Shown: positions 1 through 6,555, counted from the first letter of the stretch. The stretch is DNA of 27,995 nt from Candidatus Magasanikbacteria bacterium GW2011_GWC2_45_8 (GCA_001001925.1 LCLH01000006.1:1-27995); one strand, 5' to 3'. The notes: generated from the letters alone by a model not told the origin. A program made the numbers and translations.

Positions 1-377
1 TTGCCGCGTTGGGGCATTACAAAGGAGTGGAGATTGACACCTTGTTTGTTACGGCCCTTTTAACCATTTTGGGTTTTTCCGTGCATGATACCATTGTGGT
101 CTTTGACCGTATCCGTGAAAATCTGTTAAAATACAGTAAGGAGTCTTTTGAGCAGGTTGTAGACAGAAGCGTCAACCAAACCATGGTGCGCTCAATCAGC
201 ACTTCATTTACCGTTTTGCTCGTACTCTTGGCGGTATTCTTCTTTGGAGGGGCAACCATTAAGTATTTTGTACTCACTTTGATTTTAGGCGTCATATTCG
301 GTACCTACTCATCAATTTTTGTGGCAAGTCCGCTTCTTGTGCTGTGGCAGAGGCGCGCGGCGGTTGCCAAACGGTAA
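1..377 (+). CDS. secF: Protein translocase subunit SecF, C-terminal part (partial)
   Basis: This is the 3' end of SecF, the inner-membrane partner of SecD that uses the proton gradient to help SecYEG-driven export. The reading frame is open from base 3 of the window, so the gene starts upstream and the TTG at base 9 is internal. The segment VHDTIVVFDRIREN is the hallmark SecF sequence between the first helices of the C-terminal bundle, and it is followed by the usual SISTSFTVLL and GTYSSIFVASPL membrane segments. The protein ends in a short basic tail (RRAAVAKR). SecD is expected just upstream, outside the window. Family assignment is certain; only the N-terminal part is missing. Confidence 0.96.
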   Translation, partial: AALGHYKGVEIDTLFVTALLTILGFSVHDTIVVFDRIRENLLKYSKESFEQVVDRSVNQTMVRSISTSFTVLLVLLAVFFFGGATIKYFVLTLILGVIFGTYSSIFVASPLLVLWQRRAAVAKR

Positions 378-431
378 AAGTGGCTTCTTCCCAAAACTAC
401 GCAACATTTTGTTTTGTAAATTTCAACCGAT

Positions 432-602
432 ATGTATGATAAAATGATGGAAGTGCTGTTTGGCTGTTTAAGCGCGCTTGCTTTTTTTATCGCGTTTTGG
501 GGCGGGTGGTTTGCTCGCGAGCGGGGTTGGTGGTGGATGAGTTTGGCAGTGCTCTTTCTCATGTATCAGGCATTTGTAAAGATTTTGAAGTCGGAAAAAT
601 AA
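432..602 (+). CDS. Small two-helix membrane protein, function unknown (56 aa)
   Basis: A short open frame of 56 codons starts with ATG at 432 (MYDKMMEVLFGC) and stops with TAA at 600-602; an alternative start is the ATG at 444. I do not recognise the family. Two hydrophobic stretches are visible, about residues 8-27 and 36-52, separated by WFARERGWWW, which has positive charges and a tryptophan cluster typical of a membrane interface. It lies 54 bases downstream of secF on the same strand and its stop codon falls within a terminator-like hairpin, which fits a last gene of the sec transcript. There is no clear Shine-Dalgarno sequence. Its hydrophobic pattern and exact fit to the terminator support a real gene, but homologues would be needed to prove it. 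Confidence 0.6.
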   Translation: MYDKMMEVLFGCLSALAFFIAFWGGWFARERGWWWMSLAVLFLMYQAFVKILKSEK

Positions 603-622
603 ATTCCGACTTTCTAATTTTT
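588..622 (+). terminator. Intrinsic terminator after secF and the small ORF
   Basis: Nine-base arms AAGTCGGAA (588-596) and TTCCGACTT (604-612) pair perfectly around a 7-base loop and are followed by an interrupted T-rich tract (TCTAATTTTT). The hairpin overlaps the stop codon of the 56-aa frame. It would end the secF transcript, and could also stop transcription of the minus-strand transposase remnant. Confidence 0.65.
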
Positions 623-815
623 CAGCATGTTATTTGACTATGGTTTAAATATTGATAATTTTTTTTCAACCAGTCAAGCTCAATGTCTCGCTGTCCAATA
701 ATTTTATACAAATTGTCTCCGAGCTGATTTGTGAGATGGTTTTTTCGCCTTTAATGGCGATTAGTGCCACCTGCGCTTTTTCTTGCGGACTGAATGTCCG
801 CGGTTTCTTGGCCAT
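622..815 (-). pseudogene. IS3-family transposase OrfA remnant with internal deletion
   Basis: Reading the minus strand from ATG at 815, the frame gives MAKKPRTFSPQEKAQVALIAIKGEKTISQIS, the helix-turn-helix start typical of IS3/IS150-group OrfA proteins. The sequence then shifts frame and continues as NLYKIIGQRDIELDWLKKNYQ, the typical end of the same OrfA, before TGA at 622-624. The central part, about 40-50 residues carrying the rest of the helix-turn-helix region, is missing, so this is a dead, internally deleted copy. No OrfB (DDE transposase) is present and I could not find terminal inverted repeats. It sits directly beside the restriction-modification cassette, suggesting this locus has received mobile DNA. 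Family assignment rests on two separate recognisable motifs in the right order. Confidence 0.8.
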
Positions 816-881
816 AGATTTGGTTTAGTTTCTCCATCTCATTTTAACATATTTTGTGTATGGATTCACCAGGCCATTATA

Positions 882-899
882 CATACCATTTCTGGTATG
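882..899. repeat. Short palindrome (7-bp arms, 4-base loop)
   Basis: CATACCA (882-888) and TGGTATG (893-899) are exact inverted repeats around TTTC. The half GGTATGC recurs 26 bases further on, in the left arm of the larger hairpin at 918-928, so the two structures share sequence. No gene uses it obviously. Confidence 0.5.
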
Positions 900-904
900 C
901 TTGT

Positions 905-990
905 ATTATATGAACAGCGGGTATGCGAAATCCGCCTCGCGCACTTCGTGCGTTCGTCGGACTGTCGCATACCCGTGCGCATTATATGAA
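905..990. repeat. Nested palindromic element flanked by 10-bp direct repeats
   Basis: An 11-bp outer inverted repeat, CGGGTATGCGA (918-928) with TCGCATACCCG (965-975), encloses a second pair TCCG/CGGA (931-934 and 958-961) and an inner pair CGCAC/GTGCG (940-944 and 948-952) with a TTC loop. The whole folds as one long hairpin. The decamer ATTATATGAA stands on both sides, at 905-914 and 981-990, as a target-site duplication would. This looks like a small non-coding mobile element (MITE or REP-like). The alternative is a protein-binding or RNA structure with chance flanking repeats. Confidence 0.6.
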
Positions 991-1097
991 ATACATTTTT
1001 ATATATTCCCTTTTTGCCACTCGCTTTTTTACCATTTTGACGGGCGAATTTGTACGATTTTTGATCAGGCGGAACTATGGTGTATTCGCTCGCTGTG

Positions 1098-1121
1098 GCT
1101 CGCTCATACGAGCTTTTTTAT
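1098..1121 (+). terminator. Terminator-like hairpin upstream of the methyltransferase
   Basis: GCTCG (1098-1102) and CGAGC (1109-1113) pair around CTCATA and are followed by TTTTTTATTTTT. No plus-strand gene ends here, so it may insulate the restriction-modification promoter just downstream or belong to an inserted element. The stem is only 5 bp. Confidence 0.4.
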
Positions 1122-1123
1122 TT

Positions 1124-1152
1124 TTGACCAAACAGTTAGAACAAGGTATAAT
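1124..1152 (+). promoter_or_regulatory. Sigma70-type promoter of the restriction-modification cassette
   Basis: A -35 box TTGACC (1124-1129) and a perfect -10 box TATAAT (1147-1152) are separated by 17 bases. Transcription would start near 1159, giving a leader of about 14 bases with an AAGG Shine-Dalgarno-like motif before the ATG at 1173. Confidence 0.85.
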
Positions 1153-1172
1153 GTGGACATACAAAGGTATAT

Positions 1173-1973
1173 ATGCAAAAACCATATTTTGATAAAAATA
1201 ATTTCAAACTATACCAAGCCAACAGTATAGAATTACTAGCAGAACTCCCCGAAAATTCCGTGGATATGATTTTTGCTGACCCTCCGTATCTTTTATCCAA
1301 CGGCGGTTTTACTGTCCATGCTGGCAAGATGGTAAGCGTAAATAAGGGCGAATGGGATGTTAGCAACGGATTGAAAAAAGATTTTGAATTTCAACTGACT
1401 TGGATTGAAGCCTGTCGCCGAGTTTTAAAACCAGGTGGAACAATTTGGATTAGCGGAACATATCACTCAATATACCAGTGCGGTTTTGCTTTACAGGTCA
1501 AACACTTTCACATACTCAACGATATTGCATGGTTCAAACCAAATGCTTCTCCTAATTTGAGTTGCCGTTTTTTTACCGCCAGCCATGAGACTTTAATTTG
1601 GGCACGTAAGGACAAAGAAGCCAAACATAAATTTAATTACCAAGCGATGAAAAACGGCAAATGGCCCGATGATTTTATAAAAAAACCAAATTTACAAATG
1701 CGTAGTGTTTGGGCTGTGTACCCGCCAAAGAAAGAAGAAAAAATCCACGGCAAACACCCAACTCAAAAACCGATTGATTTACTTGTTCGCATTATTATGG
1801 CCAGCACTGATAAAGGTGACGTCATTTTAGATCCGTTTGCTGGTTCTTCAACCACTGGGTTGGCAGCTGTACTAAACGACCGAAAGTTTATTGGTATTGA
1901 TTTAGATAAAAAATACCTTGATTTGTCTATCAAACGTCTTAATGATTTAAAGAAAGGACTTTTAAAAAAATAA
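1173..1973 (+). CDS. DNA adenine methyltransferase of a type II R-M system (DpnA-like, beta class)
   Basis: This 266-aa enzyme transfers a methyl group from S-adenosylmethionine to adenine in a short DNA site, protecting host DNA from the neighbouring nuclease. The catalytic motif IV, DPPY (residues 36-39), comes before the cofactor-binding motif I, DPFAGSSTTG (residues 220-229), the motif order of beta-class N6-adenine methyltransferases (N6_N4_Mtase family). The sequence LSNGG followed by SVNKGEWD, and KHPTQKP before motif I, closely recall the DpnA (M2.DpnII) and HinfI group, whose known members modify GATC or GANTC; the site here cannot be read from the sequence. It has its own promoter and precedes the nuclease gene by four bases. 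Base composition is clearly more AT-rich than the neighbouring chromosomal genes, suggesting acquisition as a cassette. Confidence 0.93.
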   Translation: MQKPYFDKNNFKLYQANSIELLAELPENSVDMIFADPPYLLSNGGFTVHAGKMVSVNKGEWDVSNGLKKDFEFQLTWIEACRRVLKPGGTIWISGTYHSIYQCGFALQVKHFHILNDIAWFKPNASPNLSCRFFTASHETLIWARKDKEAKHKFNYQAMKNGKWPDDFIKKPNLQMRSVWAVYPPKKEEKIHGKHPTQKPIDLLVRIIMASTDKGDVILDPFAGSSTTGLAAVLNDRKFIGIDLDKKYLDLSIKRLNDLKKGLLKK

Positions 1974-1977
1974 TTTT

Positions 1978-2502
1978 ATGAGAAAAGGCGGAGTCGGCGG
2001 TGCCAATACAAAAACAGGACTTTACTATGAAGGTAAAGTTAATTTTTTAACATTTATCAAAAAACAGAAAAATTATTCTGTAAAAGATAATAATATTTTA
2101 TATAATGGCAAAAAAGTGGGGTTGACCTTTCAAAAACATGGCCTGTATAAATATCTTGAAGAAAATAAAATTGACTACACAGATTTTATTTCTAAAAAAA
2201 TCCTGCCTGATGACGCTGTGCTCGTTATCGCTAACAACACCATGCACATTATTGAGGTTAAATTTCAAGAGGTAGCTGGCTCCACGGACGAAAAGTTGCA
2301 AACTTGTGATTTTAAAATCAAACAATACAGAAAATTATTTTCCAGATTGAATATTGAGGTCAAATATATTTATGTATTGAATGATTGGTTTGAAAAACCA
2401 GAATACAAAGACGTTTTGGATTATATTATTTCTGTTGACGGATGTTATTATTACTTCCACTATCTGCCTCTGCAAAAGATTGGGTTGCCTGTGCCAAAAT
2501 AA
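1978..2502 (+). CDS. PD-(D/E)XK restriction endonuclease, partner of the adenine methyltransferase
   Basis: I infer that this 174-aa protein is the restriction nuclease of the cassette. It contains a canonical PD-(D/E)XK active site: P77-D78 at the start of a hydrophobic strand, then E93-V-K95 in the strand HIIEVKF, 15 residues later, with Q97 following. The N-terminus is glycine-rich (KGGVGGANTKTG) and is followed by YYEGKVNFLTF. It does not resemble the longer DpnII nuclease I know, so I assign no site specificity. Its ATG lies four bases after the methyltransferase stop and there is no clear Shine-Dalgarno sequence, so translation may be coupled, which would make methylase precede nuclease. 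A terminator follows. It is as AT-rich as the methyltransferase. A non-restriction PD-(D/E)XK nuclease is possible but the context argues against it. Confidence 0.8.
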   Translation: MRKGGVGGANTKTGLYYEGKVNFLTFIKKQKNYSVKDNNILYNGKKVGLTFQKHGLYKYLEENKIDYTDFISKKILPDDAVLVIANNTMHIIEVKFQEVAGSTDEKLQTCDFKIKQYRKLFSRLNIEVKYIYVLNDWFEKPEYKDVLDYIISVDGCYYYFHYLPLQKIGLPVPK

Positions 2503-2515
2503 TCATGAGGTTACT

Positions 2516-2548
2516 AACAAAAAAGCCCTTGTGCTGGCCTTTTTTGTT
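2516..2548 (+). terminator. Intrinsic terminator of the R-M cassette
   Basis: AACAAAAAAGCC (from 2516) pairs with GGC-C-TTTTTTGTT (to 2548) around an 8-base loop, with one bulged C. The A-tract before and T-tract after the GC core make it usable in both directions. It closes the two-gene cassette 14 bases after the nuclease stop. Confidence 0.8.
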
Positions 2549-2689
2549 AAATGGCGTTTCAACATGTTCGCCTTAGGAGTCAAGTTATTTTAATTACACG
2601 TTGCCTAAAAAGTGTCTGCGGTTTGGTCGCAACCTTGTTAAAATGCTTGCACGCCGCCCCCCTGTTTTCTATCATTTTTTATTGCACTA

Positions 2690-2698
2690 TGGTATAAT
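2690..2698 (+). promoter_or_regulatory. Extended -10 promoter for the 479-aa membrane protein gene
   Basis: TG-G-TATAAT is an extended -10 motif with a perfect hexamer at 2693-2698. No good -35 is seen, which is usual for extended -10 promoters. Start of transcription near 2705 would leave only about 5 bases before the ATG at 2710. Confidence 0.65.
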
Positions 2699-2709
2699 GC
2701 TTCCAAGGT

Positions 2710-4149
2710 ATGAATTTTTTGGAGGCGATTTCAAGGTTTAGTAATAACTTTGTTTATTTTGCCGCTACCGAACCGTGGTATGTGGTATCTTATTATATTC
2801 TTCAGACCATTGGCTGGGCAATATTTTTGCCTCTTGTGTGGGCCGGCGCGCTCATAGCTTATCTGCTTGCGCGTCGGGGTCATTATCTTTGGAAGAACGT
2901 CAAATGGTGTTTTCTCGCAATAGATGTGCCCAAAGCAAACGAGCAAACGCCCAAAGCGGTTGAAAATATCTTTAATCAGCTGGCTGGTTCTCACAAAACA
3001 CCGGACTACGAAGAACGGAATTGGCATGGTCACATGCCGTACTGGTTTAGTTTTGAGATTGTCAGCATAGAAGGCTACATCCAATTTATTATAGGCACAC
3101 CAAGAAAACGCCGTGATTTGATAGAATCAATTATTTACGCCCAATATCCGGACGCGGAAATTACGGAAGTGGAGGACTATACCAAGTCATTTCCCACCCA
3201 GTATCCTGACAAAGAATGGGAGGTCTTTGGTGCTGAATATGTTAACGCCCAAGACCCGCTTTATCCCATTAAAACCTATGAGGATTTTGAGCATGCAGGA
3301 GCGGAAGAAGGGACATTCAAAGACCCAATGGCCGCGTTTTTGGAAGTGTTTACGCGCATGGGGCGCGGAGAGCATCTGTGGGTGCAGTTTTTAGTTAAAC
3401 CACTTGAGACCAGTTTTCTTAAAGCAGGGGGTTTAAAATTGGTTAAAAAATTGATTGGTGCAAAGGTAGAAGTAAAGGCGCACCCTCTGCATGCGCTTGC
3501 TGTGATACCCGGGAAAATTATTGATGCTGTAATTGATGCATTTTTTACTAAAGAAGGTCTCAAACCGGAAAAAAATAAAAATGATGCCCCGCATTCGCTT
3601 ATGTTGTTTTTGAGCCCTGGAGAAAAAGAAAAAGTAGAGGCGGTAGAGCATAAGATTGATAAGCTACCGTTTGGCATTAAAATTCGTTTTATCTACATTG
3701 CGCGCCATGAAGTTTTCAATCGCGCGCGCGTTTCCTATGGATTAACCGGTGCGTTTAAACAATACACTTCAGGGCATAACGGCATTAAACCTGAAAGTAA
3801 GAAGACCATGACCAAAACTCATTTCTTTTTTAAACAAATGCGAGATGACTGGCGTCGCACCAAAATCGTATCCGCGTACAAAAATCGTAGCCGTTGGATT
3901 GGCATATTAGAGTGGCCATTAAACGCGGAAGAGCTTGCTACGCTGTGGCATTTCCCAATTTTGACGGTCAAAGCGCCCTTGCTTAAGAAAACAGAAGCAA
4001 AACGTGTTGAACCTCCTATATCCTTGCCTGTTGAGGGCGGGTATCTGCGACCCAAACCGTTTGCGGAACATTCACCGGAGGCTCCGCCTTTTGATCCGCA
4101 TAAGGGCGGCCCGCCAAAAGGTTCCCCACCATCCAATTTACCGGTATAA
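2710..4149 (+). CDS. Membrane-anchored protein paired with a coupling-type ATPase, function unknown
   Basis: This 479-aa protein has one long hydrophobic segment near the N-terminus (about residues 27-50, IGWAIFLPLVWAGALIAYLLA) and then a long soluble, presumably cytoplasmic region. The stretch FIIGTPRKRRDLIESIIYAQYPDAEI recalls the N-terminal part of membrane-anchored conjugative or HerA-like ATPases, but there is no Walker A motif here. The ATPase itself is the next gene, 14 bases downstream, so the two look like separate halves of one membrane complex. The last 35 or so residues are rich in proline and glycine (PPFDPHKGGPPKGSPP) and probably disordered. Related gene pairs are, to my knowledge, common in Patescibacteria, but I know of no tested function. 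The ATG at 2710 is chosen because it follows an extended -10 promoter. Confidence 0.7.
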   Translation: MNFLEAISRFSNNFVYFAATEPWYVVSYYILQTIGWAIFLPLVWAGALIAYLLARRGHYLWKNVKWCFLAIDVPKANEQTPKAVENIFNQLAGSHKTPDYEERNWHGHMPYWFSFEIVSIEGYIQFIIGTPRKRRDLIESIIYAQYPDAEITEVEDYTKSFPTQYPDKEWEVFGAEYVNAQDPLYPIKTYEDFEHAGAEEGTFKDPMAAFLEVFTRMGRGEHLWVQFLVKPLETSFLKAGGLKLVKKLIGAKVEVKAHPLHALAVIPGKIIDAVIDAFFTKEGLKPEKNKNDAPHSLMLFLSPGEKEKVEAVEHKIDKLPFGIKIRFIYIARHEVFNRARVSYGLTGAFKQYTSGHNGIKPESKKTMTKTHFFFKQMRDDWRRTKIVSAYKNRSRWIGILEWPLNAEELATLWHFPILTVKAPLLKKTEAKRVEPPISLPVEGGYLRPKPFAEHSPEAPPFDPHKGGPPKGSPPSNLPV

Positions 4150-4163
4150 TTTAAATCAATTTT

Positions 4164-6017
4164 ATGATAGACAGACAAGACCCTGTTACTCTCTTTGCCG
4201 AAACCAATTTTCGCAATCAGCATCGCCGTTTTGGCATTAAATTGGATGACCGCCGTCGCCACATGTATTTGGTGGGAAAGACCGGCATGGGCAAAACAAC
4301 GCTTTTGGAACAGCTCGTATTTGACGACATTAACAAAGGCAACGGACTTGGTGTGGTGGATCCGCATGGAGACTTTGCGGAAAAGATTTTGAATTACATT
4401 CCTACCAGCCGCATCAACGACGTGGTGTACTTTAACCCATCCGACATTGATTATCCAATTGGTTTCAATGTATTAGAAACTATTGACCCGCGCCATAAGC
4501 ATTTGGTGGCATCCGGGCTGATGGGCGTATTCAAGAAAATTTGGCCGGATGTATGGAGCGCGCGCATGGAATATATTCTAAATAATTGCATTTTGGCGCT
4601 TTTGGATTTTAAAGGGAGTACCTTGTTGGGAATTAACAGATTATTGGTTGATAAAGAATTCAGAAAGCGCGTCATCGCGCAGATAGAAAATCCCGTCGTA
4701 CGCACGTTTTGGACAGACGAATATGCCCGATATAGTGAAAAGTTTGCTACCGAGGCCATTGCGCCAATTCAAAACAAGGTAGGGCAATTTTTGTCTGTTT
4801 CCATTATTCGGAACATTGTGGCGCAAGTTAAGTCAACCATCAATATCCGTGAGATCATGGATACCGGCAAGATTTTTATCATGAATCTTTCAAAGGGACG
4901 TATTGGAGAAGATTCAAGCAGACTTTTGGGTGGTATGCTCATTACAAAAATTCAGCTTGCGGCCATGGAACGTGTTGACATACCGGAGCCGGAGCGTAAA
5001 GATTTTTTTCTATACGTAGATGAGTTTCAAAATTTTGCCACAGAAAGTTTTGCGAACATTTTGTCCGAAGCGCGTAAGTATCGGCTGGATTTGATTATGG
5101 CGCATCAATATATTGAACAGTTGAGCGAGGAAGTCCGCCCTGCGGTTTTTGGCAACGTTGGCACTATGATTGTGTTTCGCGTAGGAGCAGAGGACGCGAC
5201 TTTTTTGGAGCCGGAATTTACGCCGGAGTTTTTGGCGGAGGATCTCGTGAATTTGGGCAAGTATAATGTGTATATCAAATTGATGATAGATGGGGTGGCG
5301 TCAAACCCCTTTAGTGCCCAGACATTTTTAACCGAGTATAAGCCAACAGGCAACACAGAAAAAGTTATTAAGGTTTCGCGTGAACGTTACGCGGAAGAAC
5401 GATTGGTGATTGAAGAAAAAATTATGCGTTGGAGTGGTATGGTTGGCGGAGAAGAACCTTTGGAGAGTGCAGGAGCGGATGAGGGCGAGAGTGAGTCCGT
5501 TGGTCACAAAGAACAGAATCATATCTATTTGCACGAAGAAGAATTGGAAACAGGTCAACATTCAAAACGCGTGGATGATGCACACAGAGTGGCGGGTCAT
5601 GGGAGTGCGTCCAAGCCAAAGATTACAGCACTAAACGGCACTCGATACCCAACAGTGTGTTTCCATTGTGGTAAACCAACCGATGTTCCTTTTAAACCTG
5701 ATCCGTCGCGTCCTACGTATTGTGTAGAATGTTACGCAAAGGTGCAAGAAGAAAAGCGCAAACAAGTAAAAGAAGATGGAGTGCAGAAAAAAAGTGAACC
5801 GGAAAAGGTAAGGCCGCCACTAGTAGCAATAAAAACAAAAGTCTTAAAAACACCGGAACCAATATCGTTAAGAGAGGCACTGGGCAAAGCTCCTCCGCCC
5901 ATAAAAACAGTTCCTCAAGCTGTTAAAAATATGCTTACGGAGGTAACACTTAATCCTGTTCCACAGCCGGTAAAAAAAATAAAACCAGGAGAAATTGTAA
6001 TTTTTGATGATGTTTGA
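4164..6017 (+). CDS. VirD4/TraG-like coupling ATPase with C-terminal zinc ribbon
   Basis: This 617-aa protein is a RecA-fold motor of the type IV secretion coupling protein/HerA group. Walker A is GKTGMGKTT (residues 38-46), so the motor begins almost at the N-terminus and the membrane anchor is missing; the upstream membrane protein may supply it. Walker B is FFLYVDEF with D286-E287, followed by SEARKYRLDLIMAHQYIEQL, the conserved stretch after Walker B in this group. Beyond about residue 430 the chain becomes charged and low in complexity, then carries a four-cysteine zinc ribbon (C499, C502, C520, C523) in the form CFHCGK...YCVECY, and a lysine/proline-rich tail. No relaxase or other type IV secretion genes are in the window, so DNA transfer, chromosome handling or pilus-related roles all remain possible. 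Its TGA stop lies within the -35 region of the infA promoter. Confidence 0.85.
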   Translation: MIDRQDPVTLFAETNFRNQHRRFGIKLDDRRRHMYLVGKTGMGKTTLLEQLVFDDINKGNGLGVVDPHGDFAEKILNYIPTSRINDVVYFNPSDIDYPIGFNVLETIDPRHKHLVASGLMGVFKKIWPDVWSARMEYILNNCILALLDFKGSTLLGINRLLVDKEFRKRVIAQIENPVVRTFWTDEYARYSEKFATEAIAPIQNKVGQFLSVSIIRNIVAQVKSTINIREIMDTGKIFIMNLSKGRIGEDSSRLLGGMLITKIQLAAMERVDIPEPERKDFFLYVDEFQNFATESFANILSEARKYRLDLIMAHQYIEQLSEEVRPAVFGNVGTMIVFRVGAEDATFLEPEFTPEFLAEDLVNLGKYNVYIKLMIDGVASNPFSAQTFLTEYKPTGNTEKVIKVSRERYAEERLVIEEKIMRWSGMVGGEEPLESAGADEGESESVGHKEQNHIYLHEEELETGQHSKRVDDAHRVAGHGSASKPKITALNGTRYPTVCFHCGKPTDVPFKPDPSRPTYCVECYAKVQEEKRKQVKEDGVQKKSEPEKVRPPLVAIKTKVLKTPEPISLREALGKAPPPIKTVPQAVKNMLTEVTLNPVPQPVKKIKPGEIVIFDDV

Positions 6018-6042
6018 CAGAATACAAGATTTTATCTATACT
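6014..6042 (+). promoter_or_regulatory. Sigma70-type promoter of the infA-ribosomal protein operon
   Basis: A perfect -35 TTGACA (6014-6019) and a -10 TATACT (6037-6042) are 17 bases apart. The -35 overlaps the stop codon of the upstream ATPase gene. Transcription would start near 6049, giving a leader of about 32 bases before the infA ATG at 6081. Confidence 0.88.
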
Positions 6043-6080
6043 TAACATTAAATAACACTTTTAATACTATATTTAACCCT

Positions 6081-6323
6081 ATGCAGGGAGGAAATAATGA
6101 GAACATCATTTCATCAAAACAAGTTATAGAGTTTAAAGGCGTCGTAGAAGAACTTCTTCCATCAACCAAGTTTAAAGTCAAATTAGAGAATGGGCATATC
6201 ATAATTGGACATCTTGCGGGTAAAATGCAGATGAACAAAATCAGGCTCTTGCCGGGAGATGCGGTAAAAGTTGCGTTAACACCTTATGATTTGACAAAAG
6301 GTCGTATTGTATACCGTTTTTAG
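6081..6323 (+). CDS. infA: Translation initiation factor IF-1
   Basis: IF-1 is a single OB-fold protein that occupies the ribosomal A site during initiation. The core VIEFKGVVEELLPSTKFKVKLENG, then HLAGKMQMNKIRLLPGD and the ending TPYDLTKGRIVYRF match IF-1 throughout. At 80 aa it is slightly longer than the usual 72, because of an N-terminal segment MQGGNNENIISS. This start is unusual: ATG 6081 has no Shine-Dalgarno sequence upstream, whereas a strong GGGAGG lies inside the first codons (6086-6091) and points to an ATG at 6097 in a different frame that stops after 10 codons. ATG 6081 is the only in-frame AUG; AUC or AUU at 6105/6108 would be non-standard alternatives. It is the first gene of the operon, 118 bases before rpmJ. 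Confidence 0.95.
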   Translation: MQGGNNENIISSKQVIEFKGVVEELLPSTKFKVKLENGHIIIGHLAGKMQMNKIRLLPGDAVKVALTPYDLTKGRIVYRF

Positions 6324-6352
6324 CTAAATTAAGCATAAAAACGAAATAAAAC

Positions 6353-6368
6353 AAGGTGTGCACATCTT
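6353..6368. promoter_or_regulatory. Near-perfect palindrome just upstream of the rpmJ promoter
   Basis: AAGGTGTGCACATCTT is a 16-bp inverted repeat matching itself at 14 positions, with the perfect core TGTGCACA. It ends four bases before the -35 box at 6373, where an activator or repressor would bind. No bound factor can be named. Confidence 0.4.
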
Positions 6369-6372
6369 GCCC

Positions 6373-6401
6373 TTGACATTTTTTGTTTTTACCATTATTA
6401 T
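6373..6401 (+). promoter_or_regulatory. Second sigma70-type promoter, ahead of rpmJ
   Basis: TTGACA (6373-6378) and TATTAT (6396-6401) are separated by 17 bases, in the gap between infA and rpmJ. This would let the ribosomal protein genes and rpoA be transcribed separately from infA, with a leader of about 34 bases. Confidence 0.7.
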
Positions 6402-6441
6402 TATACCAATCCTTTTTACGTAAAGATTAAGACTAATTTTC

Positions 6442-6555
6442 ATGAAAGTACGTGCTTCAGTGAAAAAAATTTGTAAAGACTGCCAAGTACTGCGCCGTAA
6501 AGGGCGCGTTGTTGTCATTTGTAAGAATCCTAAACATAAACAGCGTCAAGGTTAA
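6442..6555 (+). CDS. rpmJ: Large ribosomal subunit protein bL36
   Basis: A 37-aa frame beginning MKVRASVKKICKDCQVLRRKG encodes bL36, the smallest large-subunit protein. It keeps the zinc-binding set C11, C14, C27 and H32, so it is the zinc-containing form. Both termini match the family (MKVRASVK at the start, KHKQRQG at the end). It lies between infA and rpsM, the classical position for rpmJ. The ATG at 6442 follows TAATTTTC with no Shine-Dalgarno motif. Confidence 0.97.
   Translation: MKVRASVKKICKDCQVLRRKGRVVVICKNPKHKQRQG

Noticed and set aside
783..1230. Overlapping plus-strand frames of 68-124 codons in the gene-poor stretch
   Set aside because: They run across the transposase remnant, the palindrome, the terminator-like hairpin and the methyltransferase promoter, and their translations have no domain-like or membrane pattern.
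4070..4140. GC-rich proline/glycine stretch at the end of the 479-aa protein as an inserted palindromic repeat
   Set aside because: The inverted matches (CCGCCTT with AAGGGCGG) are short and bulged, and the stretch is in frame and reads as a plausible disordered tail.
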